This document shows, piece by piece, positions 32,187 through 39,546 of a DNA stretch of 40,994 nucleotides. The notes under the pieces were generated by a model. It ran no database searches. It had not been told where the DNA came from and was given only the letters and a program-made list of their open reading frames with translations. Where the stretch lies: the NCBI GenBank assembly GCA_030827165.1, contig JAURFB010000017.1:1-40994 (forward strand), in the 5' to 3' direction. Source of the stretch: Marivivens sp. GTDB lineage: Bacteria > Pseudomonadota > Alphaproteobacteria > Rhodobacterales > Rhodobacteraceae. Numbering within the stretch: position 1 is the stretch's first letter; each line of letters opens with the position of its first letter. The position numbers and the translations under genes are program-made.

Positions 32187-33571
32187 AGATCCCGGGCCTC
32201 TCCCCTTCCGGATCGATTCGCCAGCGGTTGATCTTGCAACTCCTGGTGCTGGTCGCGGTCCTGTCATGGATGCTCTATATCTCTGTGCGAACCGTTGCGA
32301 GTTCGGCCGTCGAGACAACGCAGGACGCAATTCTCGGCTCGGCCACGATTGCCATCGCCGAAGAGCTGAGAGGCGGCGACGACGGGGTTGGAATTGACAT
32401 CCCCTACACCGCCTTCTCCATGCTTGGGGCGACGGGCGAGGATCGGGTCTTCTATCGTATTGTCATCGATGGCGTGACGGTCACGGGCTATGACGATTTG
32501 CCCTTGTCCGACGATCCGCTGGGAGGGCTGACACCGATATTCTACACACGGGCCTACCAGTCTGAAACAGTGCGGATTGCGGCGGTCGAAAGGTCTGTCC
32601 TGGTCAGCAACAGGCCGGTGCGGGTCGTGGTTGCCGTGGCACAGACCCGTTCTGCGCAAGATGCCATCGTTGCGCGGATGGCCAACAGGGCCGCGGCGTT
32701 GGGGATTGGCTTTTTTGCCGTTGCTGCACTCCTGTCCCTTCTCACGGCGCGCTCGGTCATCCAGCCGGTGAGGAACGTGGCAGAGGCGGTTCGACGGCGC
32801 GGCCCGCAAGATTTGCGCCCTGTCGACAGGCCGGTGCCTTCTGAGCTTGCCCCTCTTGTCACCGCACTCAACCAATTCATCGCTCGCCTGTCAGGCGCAC
32901 TCTTCCGCACCGAGACCTTCATCGCCGAGGCGGCGCATCATATCCGCACGCCCCTTGCCACATTGAGGGCGCAGGCCGAGATCGCCTTGCGCCAATCGCA
33001 CAACGAAGCGGCGCGGGCCGCGATCCGCGGCATGATCCGCTCGGTCGATGATTCCGCGCGCTCGGTCGGGCAGCTTCTGGATCATGCGGCCGTGGTCTAT
33101 CGCACTGACCAGCGCGCCGACGAAGAGATCGATCTTGCCGCCCTGACGCGCGACGTGGTCGCGGCCTTTGGCCCTGCTGCCGAGTTGCGAGAGATCAGCT
33201 TCGATCTCAGCGTGCCGGATCAACCGGTCACGATGACCGCCGACCGTTTGCTTCTGGAAAGCGCGATCCGCAACCTACTCGACAACGCGGTAAAATATTC
33301 GGCTCTCGAAGGGCTGATCTCGGTCTCGCTTCTGGTCGAGGGCGGCGAGGCACGGCTTAGCGTCCGTGACCGTGGCCGCGGCCTTTCCGGCGTGCGGAGC
33401 GCGGCGTTGACGGGGCGGTTTCGCCGGGGCACCAACGTTGCCGACGTGATCGGTTCGGGCCTTGGCTTGACGATCGTGCGCGAGGTCGCAACGGCCCACG
33501 GCGGCGAATTCAGATTGACCGAACGAGAAGGAGGCGGCGCATGCGCAGACTTGTCCTTGCCCTTGGCCTGA
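32183..33571 (+). CDS. tctE: TctE-like sensor histidine kinase
   Basis: The 462-residue protein has two membrane helices (about 17-40 and 172-192) around a periplasmic domain of some 130 residues (the TctE N-terminal sensor type). A HAMP-like linker follows, then HisKA with the phospho-acceptor in FIAEAAHHIRTPLATLRAQAE near residue 255. The ATPase part has an N box (ESAIRNLLDNAVKYSA), DRGRGLSG and GSGLGLTIV. The motif AHHIRTP departs slightly from the usual SHELRTP form but keeps the His. It overlaps the start of the next gene by 31 bp. Confidence 0.93.
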   Translation: MKIPGLSPSGSIRQRLILQLLVLVAVLSWMLYISVRTVASSAVETTQDAILGSATIAIAEELRGGDDGVGIDIPYTAFSMLGATGEDRVFYRIVIDGVTVTGYDDLPLSDDPLGGLTPIFYTRAYQSETVRIAAVERSVLVSNRPVRVVVAVAQTRSAQDAIVARMANRAAALGIGFFAVAALLSLLTARSVIQPVRNVAEAVRRRGPQDLRPVDRPVPSELAPLVTALNQFIARLSGALFRTETFIAEAAHHIRTPLATLRAQAEIALRQSHNEAARAAIRGMIRSVDDSARSVGQLLDHAAVVYRTDQRADEEIDLAALTRDVVAAFGPAAELREISFDLSVPDQPVTMTADRLLLESAIRNLLDNAVKYSALEGLISVSLLVEGGEARLSVRDRGRGLSGVRSAALTGRFRRGTNVADVIGSGLGLTIVREVATAHGGEFRLTEREGGGACADLSLPLA

Positions 33572-34569
33572 TCCTTTCAGCCGCCGGGGCCTTGGCGCTC
33601 GACATCGAGGAAGAGCGCCTTTTCGGCTCGGGCAACGAAACCTCGGTCGTCAAGATCCTTTCAACGACTGATATCGACATCTTCGCACCGCTGGTCATCG
33701 CCTTTCAGGCAGCCAATCCCGGCATCGCAGTTCGGTATACGGTTGCCAGCACGACCGAGGTCTACAAAGCCGTCCCGGACAGCGCACTGACTTTCGATCT
33801 GGTGATCTCGTCGGCGATGGATTTGCAGATGAAGCTCGCCAATGACGGTTATGCGCGCGAGCATCGCTCGCTGGAAACCGAAGGGCTCCCGGCATGGGCG
33901 CGTTGGCGCGATCAGCTCTTTGCCTTTGCGCAGGAGCCGGTCGTTCTGATTCTGTCGCGCCCAGCGTTCGAGGGGCTTCGCCTGCCGCAGACACGGGCGG
34001 ACCTGATCGACCTCCTGCGCGCCAATCCGGAACGTTTCGAAGGCCGTATCGGCACCTACGACCCGAACCGGTCGGGCGCGGGTTATCTTTTCGCCACGCA
34101 AGATGCGCGCCAGTCCGATACATTCTGGCGGCTTTCGGAGGTGATAGGAGGTCTCTCACCGCGCCTCTACGACGGATCGGGCGCAATGATTGCCGATGTT
34201 CAGTCAGGGCGCCTTGCCTTGGCCTACAATGTGCTCGGCTCCTATGCGGCGGCGCAGCTTTCGGGCGATCCGGACGCCGCGCTGATCGAGCTTGAGGATT
34301 TCACCAATGTCCTTTTGCGCACCGCCCTCATACCGCGCGGCGCGGAGCGGCCCGAACTGGGCGCGGCGTTCCTGGAGTTTCTCTTGTCAGACACCGGGCA
34401 AACCCTGATCGACCAGAAAGCCGGCCTGCCACGCATCGATGCCGCCACCCTGGCCTCGGCAGGGCATCGGCGGCCGATCCGGCTGGATCCGGGGCTCTTG
34501 GTGTTTGTCGATCCGCTGAAACGGCAGAAGTTCCTGAGCGAATGGACCGCGGCGTTCCTTCGGCGTTAG
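33541..34569 (+). CDS. periplasmic substrate-binding protein, likely third part of the sensor
   Basis: The 342-residue protein begins with a signal peptide (MRRLVLALGLILSAAGALA) and then resembles iron/thiamine-type ABC binding proteins: VVKILSTTDIDIFAPLVIAFQAANPGIAVRYTV, FDLVISSAMDLQMKLANDG and IGTYDPNRSGAGYLFATQ. A perfect Shine-Dalgarno, AAGGAGG, sits before its ATG although this lies inside the kinase gene. No ABC permease or ATPase is nearby. In several TctDE-type systems such a binding protein delivers the ligand to the kinase rather than to a transporter, which is the likely role here (inference). Confidence 0.85.
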   Translation: MRRLVLALGLILSAAGALALDIEEERLFGSGNETSVVKILSTTDIDIFAPLVIAFQAANPGIAVRYTVASTTEVYKAVPDSALTFDLVISSAMDLQMKLANDGYAREHRSLETEGLPAWARWRDQLFAFAQEPVVLILSRPAFEGLRLPQTRADLIDLLRANPERFEGRIGTYDPNRSGAGYLFATQDARQSDTFWRLSEVIGGLSPRLYDGSGAMIADVQSGRLALAYNVLGSYAAAQLSGDPDAALIELEDFTNVLLRTALIPRGAERPELGAAFLEFLLSDTGQTLIDQKAGLPRIDAATLASAGHRRPIRLDPGLLVFVDPLKRQKFLSEWTAAFLRR

Positions 34570-34570
34570 G

Positions 34571-34867
34571 CTAGTCGATCACGACTTCCTGCCGACGCGC
34601 GCCTGTCGTGCGGTCGTAGATCAGGATCCTGTTGTCGGAGGTGACAACGGCAAACCAGTCGGCCCCTTGGGTGAAGGCGGTGGCTGTCACGCCTTCGGGC
34701 AGGGTGATCCGTTCGGGCAGGGGCAGCGGATCGGCATTGAGGCGGATGACAAGGCTGCCGATAAGCACTAGGAACCCCGCAATCATCACCACCGCGAGCG
34801 CCGTCACGAGGCGCTTGAGGTAGATCAGCTGTGGCGGCAGGCTGCCGTTGTCGGAAGAGGGTTCCAT
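34571..34867 (-). CDS. single-TM small protein (DUF6476-like)
   Basis: The 98-residue product has one membrane helix (about residues 19-42) and a C-terminal soluble part with a beta-rich string (GADWFAVVTSDNRILIYDRTTGARRQEVVID). This resembles proteins called DUF6476 in Rhodobacterales; the assignment is from memory. Its start codon touches the start codon of the divergent pseudouridine synthase gene with no base between, and its stop is one base from that of the binding-protein gene. No role is known. Confidence 0.75.
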   Translation of the reverse strand: MEPSSDNGSLPPQLIYLKRLVTALAVVMIAGFLVLIGSLVIRLNADPLPLPERITLPEGVTATAFTQGADWFAVVTSDNRILIYDRTTGARRQEVVID

Positions 34868-35908
34868 ATGGCCGTGTCCGTCGTTTCATTCCGGATCGAA
34901 GAAGATCCGCCCGCCCGCCTTGATAAGGCGCTTTCGCGCGATGTGCCAGATGAGGCGGCATTGTCGCGCTCGCGGCTGGGCAAGCTGATCGAGGAGGGGG
35001 CGGTCGCGGTCAATGGCGAGACGATCACCAATCCGCGCTTTCGCGCCAGCGAAGGCGACACGATCGACATCCGCGTCGAAGAGGCTGACGAAAGCCATAT
35101 CGGCGCCGAGGAAATCCCGCTTGAAGTGGTTTACGAGGACGACGACCTGATCGTTGTCAACAAGCCTGCCGGCATGGTTGTTCATCCGGCACCCGGCACG
35201 CCGGGGGGCACGCTCGTCAATGCGTTGATCCATCACTGCGGCGAGACCCTTTCAGGCGTGGGCGGCGAAAAGCGGCCCGGCGTCGTTCACCGCATCGACA
35301 AGGAGACCAGCGGGCTTCTTGTTGCGGCCAAGAGCGACCGGGCGCATCACGGGCTTGCCGCGCAATTCGAAAAACACACGGTCGAGCGGCATTATCTGGC
35401 GATCTGCTATGGCGTGCCGGACCAGAACGACCCGCGCTTGCATGGGGTCAAGGGGACGAGTTTCGAGCCGGGCAATATCCTCAAGATCCAGACCCATCTT
35501 GGCCGCCACAAGACCGACCGGCAGCGGCAGGCGGTGAGCTTTCACGGCGGGCGCCACGCGGTGACGCGGGCGCGGATCGTTGAGGCACTTGGCACACCGC
35601 CGGTGGCCGCGCTGATCGAATGCTGGCTTGAGACCGGGCGCACGCACCAGATCCGCGTGCATTTGGCGCATGTCGGCCATGCCTTGATCGGCGATCCGGT
35701 CTATGGCGGGCGGCGGAAATTGAATGCCGGGGCGGTGGGTCACATCGGACAAGACGCTGCGCTTGCGTTTTCGCGGCAGGCGCTGCATGCGGCGACCTTG
35801 GGGTTCGTGCATCCGGTCACGGGCGCTGAGCTGCGCTTTGCCGCGCCCTTGCCGACGGACATGGCACAGCTTCTGATCGCCTTGGGCGGGAACGTGCCAG
35901 AGATCTAG
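34868..35908 (+). CDS. rluD: RluA-family 23S rRNA pseudouridine synthase
   Basis: The 346-residue protein has an N-terminal S4 RNA-binding domain (LDKALSRD to VAVNGETITNPRFRASEGD, about 18-66) and a catalytic domain with HRIDKETSGLLV (141-152), where Asp144 is the nucleophile. ECWLETGRTHQIRVHLAHVGHALIGDPVYGG follows further on. The length and S4 domain fit RluD, which modifies helix 69 of 23S rRNA, but RluC-like specificity is possible. A loop around residues 195-220 (HGVKGTSFEPGNI) is longer than in the E. coli enzyme. Its location just upstream of rpoH is common in alphaproteobacteria. GAGGG precedes the ATG. Confidence 0.9.
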   Translation: MAVSVVSFRIEEDPPARLDKALSRDVPDEAALSRSRLGKLIEEGAVAVNGETITNPRFRASEGDTIDIRVEEADESHIGAEEIPLEVVYEDDDLIVVNKPAGMVVHPAPGTPGGTLVNALIHHCGETLSGVGGEKRPGVVHRIDKETSGLLVAAKSDRAHHGLAAQFEKHTVERHYLAICYGVPDQNDPRLHGVKGTSFEPGNILKIQTHLGRHKTDRQRQAVSFHGGRHAVTRARIVEALGTPPVAALIECWLETGRTHQIRVHLAHVGHALIGDPVYGGRRKLNAGAVGHIGQDAALAFSRQALHAATLGFVHPVTGAELRFAAPLPTDMAQLLIALGGNVPEI

Positions 35909-35936
35909 GGGCTCTGCCCCTCTGGGCCTTTGGCCC
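35908..35936 (+). other. tandem GC hairpins after the pseudouridine synthase gene
   Basis: Two perfect five-base-pair hairpins follow the stop codon: GGGGC/GCCCC around TCT (35908-35920) and GGGCC/GGCCC around TTT (35924-35936). There is no T tract. They probably stabilise or end the message; they also abut the repeat copy downstream. Confidence 0.5.
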
Positions 35937-35946
35937 ATTCACCCCG

Positions 35947-35969
35947 GAGTATTTCGGAGCCAAAAGAAA
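35947..35969 (+). repeat. intergenic repeat motif, copy 2
   Basis: GAGTATTT, a variable centre (CGGAG) and CCAAAAGAA match the motif at 10220-10241 in the soxB-soxD gap. The two share 8 identical bases at the front and 9 at the back, differing only in the middle. Here it lies between the tandem hairpins and the rpoH promoter region. Confidence 0.5.
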
Positions 35970-36067
35970 TTGAAACATTCTTGCCGTCTTCGTGAGGCGC
36001 GGCGATTGCCCCTCGTCAGGGTCGGCGGCCCGGTTCATAGTTTCGGAACGATTTTGTGCGAACGCCC

Positions 36068-36095
36068 CTTGAATCGGGGCCTGGTGTCATTAGAT
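36068..36095 (+). promoter_or_regulatory. candidate heat-shock-type promoter of rpoH
   Basis: CTTGAA at 36068-36073 fits the -35 of sigma-32 promoters exactly. CATTAGAT at 36088-36095 is a fair -10 candidate at 14-bp spacing. The -35 also lies in the loop of a GCCCC/GGGGC inverted repeat (36064-36080). Other -10-like sequences (TATAAA near 36109) occur further down, so more than one start may exist. Confidence 0.35.
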
Positions 36096-36128
36096 CGATG
36101 TTAAGAGTATAAACATTGGGAGTGTTCG

Positions 36129-37028
36129 ATGAGTTCCTATGCCAATCTTCCGGCCCCGTCGCCGGAACAAGGGCTGAACCGGTATCTGCAGGAAATCCGC
36201 AAGTTTCCGATGCTGGAGCCGGAAGAGGAATACATGCTGGCCAAGCGCTGGGTTGACCATGAAGACAGCGGCGCGGCGCATCGTCTGGTGACGAGCCATC
36301 TGCGGCTCGCGGCCAAGATTGCCATGGGCTATCGCGGCTATGGATTGCCGCAGGCCGAGGTGATTTCCGAGGCGAATGTGGGTCTGATGCAAGCGGTCAA
36401 ACGGTTTGATCCCGAGAAGGGATTTCGCCTTGCGACCTATGCTATGTGGTGGATACGCGCCTCGATCCAGGAGTATATCTTGCGATCCTGGAGCCTTGTG
36501 AAGCTGGGCACGACAAGCGCGCAGAAGAAGCTGTTCTTCAATCTTCGCAAGGCCAAGGCGCGGATCGGTGCGCTGGAGGAGGGCGATCTTCTGCCCGAGA
36601 ACGTGGCGCAGATCGCGCATGATCTTGGCGTGACCGAGGATGAGGTGGTGTCGATGAACCGTCGCCTGTCGGGGGGCGATGCCTCGCTCAACGCCATGGT
36701 CGGCGGCGGCGACAGCGACAGTGTCACCCAGTGGCAGGATTGGCTCGAGGATGAGGATGCCGATCAGGCGAGCGCCTATGAGGAACGGAACGAGCTTGAA
36801 TCCCGGCGCGAGCTTTTGGCCGAAGCGATGAAGGTTCTCAATGAGCGGGAACGTGATATCCTGATCCAGCGCCGCCTTCAGGACGAAACCATCACGCTTG
36901 AGGACTTGTCGACCCAATATGACGTGAGCCGCGAACGGATTCGGCAGATTGAGGTGCGAGCTTTCGAAAAGCTCCAGCAGCGGATGCAGGAGCTTGCGAA
37001 GGAAAAGGGAATGCTGGCGACCGCCTGA
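36129..37028 (+). CDS. rpoH: heat-shock sigma factor RpoH (sigma-32)
   Basis: The 299-residue protein has sigma region 2 (HLRLAAKIAMGYRGYGLPQAEVISEANVGLMQAV; FRLATYAMWWIRASIQEYIL), the RpoH box AQKKLFFNLRKAK (residues 131-143) specific to sigma-32, and a region 4 helix-turn-helix ([23 protein letters not shown]). It directs heat-shock and proteostasis genes. The RpoH box is the decisive mark, separating it from RpoD and from ECF factors. Many Rhodobacterales have two rpoH copies; its place after the pseudouridine synthase gene suggests the RpoHI type, but this is not certain. Confidence 0.95.
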   Translation: MSSYANLPAPSPEQGLNRYLQEIRKFPMLEPEEEYMLAKRWVDHEDSGAAHRLVTSHLRLAAKIAMGYRGYGLPQAEVISEANVGLMQAVKRFDPEKGFRLATYAMWWIRASIQEYILRSWSLVKLGTTSAQKKLFFNLRKAKARIGALEEGDLLPENVAQIAHDLGVTEDEVVSMNRRLSGGDASLNAMVGGGDSDSVTQWQDWLEDEDADQASAYEERNELESRRELLAEAMKVLNERERDILIQRRLQDETITLEDLSTQYDVSRERIRQIEVRAFEKLQQRMQELAKEKGMLATA

Positions 37029-37068
37029 ACCTGGCCTGCAAGAGGTGATTTGAGAAATGGAGGGTGGA

Positions 37069-37377
37069 ATGCCGATACCTGATCCGAACGGAACCGAACC
37101 TGTCACGATCGACGAAAGCGGTCTGCCGGTTGTCGAGAAGAACATGCTTTCGCGGTTCGTCTCGATGATCCTGATCGGGATCTTGCTGGGCCTTTCCGAT
37201 ACTGTTTTTGTCCTGCTCGTTGTGGTGCAGTTCATCATCATGCTTTTCAACAGCGGGCGGCCCAATCCGCGGCTTGCCGATTTTGGCACGGCGCTGGCGC
37301 TTTGGATCGCGAAAGCCGTTCGCTATCAAACCGGCGCGAGCCAGACCCGGCCCTGGCCCTGGACAGACCTCGACTGA
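37069..37377 (+). CDS. DUF4389 family membrane protein
   Basis: The 102-residue protein has a hydrophobic hairpin (MILIGILLGLSDTVFVLLVVVQFIIMLF, about residues 33-60) followed by NSGRPNPRLADFGTALALWIAKAVRYQTG, which is the conserved end of DUF4389. The start at 37069 is preferred over one four codons earlier because GGAGGGTGG then serves as a good ribosome binding site. It lies 40 bp after rpoH and 3 bp before a DksA-like gene, so the three are likely co-transcribed. Confidence 0.85.
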   Translation: MPIPDPNGTEPVTIDESGLPVVEKNMLSRFVSMILIGILLGLSDTVFVLLVVVQFIIMLFNSGRPNPRLADFGTALALWIAKAVRYQTGASQTRPWPWTDLD

Positions 37378-37380
37378 TCC

Positions 37381-37650
37381 ATGGCGGGCGGCTGGGCGCA
37401 GGACGGGGCGGTGAACGAACAGATCGAGGCCTCGATCGCCGACGAACTTGCGCGCCTCAGGGCCCAAAAACGCCCGACCGGCGAGAGCCTGACCCATTGC
37501 GCCGAATGCGAGGAAGAAATCCCTCCTGCGCGGCGTCAGGCGATCGCCGGCGTCAAGCTCTGTGTCGATTGCCAGACAGACCGGGATGGCCGCCCAGCAA
37601 ACCGTGGCGGCATCAACCGGCGCGGCTCAAAAGATAGTCAGATGAAATAG
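37381..37650 (+). CDS. DksA/TraR family C4-type zinc-finger protein
   Basis: The 89-residue protein has a C4 zinc knuckle: Cys40 and Cys43 (CAEC), Cys61 and Cys64 (CVDC), with PPARRQAIAGVKLC between, as in DksA/TraR. It is much shorter than full DksA and lacks the long coiled-coil finger tip, so it may be a TraR-like modulator of RNA polymerase or have another nucleic-acid role. The gene ends four bases before the convergent pepF stop. It may share a promoter with rpoH. Confidence 0.85.
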   Translation: MAGGWAQDGAVNEQIEASIADELARLRAQKRPTGESLTHCAECEEEIPPARRQAIAGVKLCVDCQTDRDGRPANRGGINRRGSKDSQMK

Positions 37651-37654
37651 GCGC

Positions 37655-39472
37655 CTAGCTTTCCAGCGCCTCCAGCTCATCGATAAGCCCCTCGATCATC
37701 GACAGGCCCTTGTCCCAGAACGCCGGATCCGAGGCATCGAGGCCGAAGGGCGCCAAGAGCTCTTTGTGGTGCTTCGATCCGCCGGCGCGGAGCATATCGA
37801 AGTATTTTTCCTGAAACGAGGCGTCGCCCTCTTCGTAAACGGCATAGAGCGCGTTCACGAGGCCATCACCGAAGGCATAGGCATAGACGTAGAAGGGCGA
37901 ATGCACGAAGTGCGGGATATAGGCCCAGTAGGTCTTATAGCCCTCGAAGAATTCAAATGCGTCGCCCAGGGATTCCGCCTGCACCGACATCCAGAGCGCG
38001 TTGATATCGTCGGGCGTCAGCTCGCCTTCGCGGCGGGCGGCGTGAAGCTTGATTTCGAAATCGTAGAAGGCAATCTGGCGAACAACCGTGTTGATCATGT
38101 CTTCAACCTTGCCCGCGAGGAGCACCTTGCGCTCCATCTTGGTCTTGGCGCCGGACAACAGCTTGCGGAAGGTCAGCATCTCGCCAAAGACCGAGGCGGT
38201 CTCGGCAAGGGTAAGGGGCGTCGAGGACAAAAGTTCGCCCTGACGGGCGGCCAGCACCTGATGAACGCCGTGGCCCAGTTCATGCGCCAATGTCATCACA
38301 TCGCGCGGTTTGCCGAGATAGTTGAGCATCACATAGGGATGAACGGTGGTGACGGTGGGATGGGCGAACGCACCGGGGGCCTTGCCGGGTTTGACGGCGG
38401 CGTCGATCCAGCCCTCTTCGAAGAAGGGTTCGGTGAGCTTGGCCAGTTCGGGGTCAAAAGCGGCATAGGCGTCGGTGACGATCTGGCGCGCTTCGTCCCA
38501 GGCGACGATCCGGTCGCTTTCCATCGGCAGGGGCGCGTTGCGGTCCCAAACCTGAAGTTTGTCGAGGCCAAGCCACTTGGCCTTGAGCCGATAGTAACGA
38601 TGCGACAGGCGCGGATAGGCGGCGACGACCGCGTTGCGCAAGGCTTCGACGACCTCGGGCTCGACATGGTTTGACAGGTGCCGCGCGGTCTGGGCGGTCG
38701 GGAAGCCGCGCCAGCGATCCTCGATTTCCTTATCCTTGGCCAGCGTGTTGTGGACGCGCGCAAAGATCTTGAGGTTTTCGTCGAAGATGCGCGCCAGCTC
38801 GTGCGCGGCGGCTTCGCGCTTGTCGCGCTTTTGCTCGGTAAGCTGGTTGAGAAGCGTCTCGATCCCGACCTTCTGGCCTTCGAGATCAAACTCGAGGCCA
38901 GCAAGGGTTTCGTCGAAGAGCTTGTTCCAGGCCGAGGCGCCGACGGTCGATTGATCGTGCAGGAATTTCTCAAGCTCGTCAGAGAGTTGATAGGGCTTCA
39001 TCGCGCGCATCCGGTCAAGAACGGGGCGATAGCGCGCCAGATCGGCATCGGCGGAATAAAGCGCATCAAGATGCCTGTCGTCGAGCCGGTTGAACTCGAG
39101 GCTCCAGAAGACAAGCGGTGTGGTGAAGGTCGTGATCTTGTCTTGGCAATCCGACATGAACTTGGCGCGCGAGGCATTTGTCGTTTCCTTATAGTAGCGC
39201 AAGCCCGCGAACGACATCACGCGCCCGGCGGCCACGTCGATCGCCTCATAACGGCGCATGGCGTCAAGAAGGCCCATGGCATCAAGACCCGCCATCTTGC
39301 CCTCATAAGCGGCGGCGAAATCGGCGCAGGCGGTCTCGAGCCAGTCCATGTCCTTTTGAAGCTCGGCCGCTTTTTCGCCGGTATAGAGATCGTCGAGGTT
39401 CCACTCTGGCAGCGGGCCGAGGGAATTTCCTCCGGTGGCATTGGCGTCATGAACCGGTCGGCGATCAATCAT
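37655..39472 (-). CDS. pepF: M3 family oligoendopeptidase F
   Basis: The 605-residue protein is a cytoplasmic zinc metallopeptidase. The active-site HExxH reads TLAHELGHGVHQVLAARQG near residue 395, with a downstream Glu ligand in the helix LTLAETASVFGEML. The N-terminal half (EWNLDDLYTGEKAAELQKDMDWL) is the oligoendopeptidase F type. It cleaves short peptides, probably those left by proteases. It is convergent with the rpoH-DksA group. Confidence 0.95.
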   Translation of the reverse strand: MIDRRPVHDANATGGNSLGPLPEWNLDDLYTGEKAAELQKDMDWLETACADFAAAYEGKMAGLDAMGLLDAMRRYEAIDVAAGRVMSFAGLRYYKETTNASRAKFMSDCQDKITTFTTPLVFWSLEFNRLDDRHLDALYSADADLARYRPVLDRMRAMKPYQLSDELEKFLHDQSTVGASAWNKLFDETLAGLEFDLEGQKVGIETLLNQLTEQKRDKREAAAHELARIFDENLKIFARVHNTLAKDKEIEDRWRGFPTAQTARHLSNHVEPEVVEALRNAVVAAYPRLSHRYYRLKAKWLGLDKLQVWDRNAPLPMESDRIVAWDEARQIVTDAYAAFDPELAKLTEPFFEEGWIDAAVKPGKAPGAFAHPTVTTVHPYVMLNYLGKPRDVMTLAHELGHGVHQVLAARQGELLSSTPLTLAETASVFGEMLTFRKLLSGAKTKMERKVLLAGKVEDMINTVVRQIAFYDFEIKLHAARREGELTPDDINALWMSVQAESLGDAFEFFEGYKTYWAYIPHFVHSPFYVYAYAFGDGLVNALYAVYEEGDASFQEKYFDMLRAGGSKHHKELLAPFGLDASDPAFWDKGLSMIEGLIDELEALES

Positions 39473-39546
39473 CGGAAAACCTTTCGAATTGTGTTTGCCG
39501 GACCTTAGTCGCGCCCGGCGGAGAGGAAAAGAGCCGGAAAGTTCGA

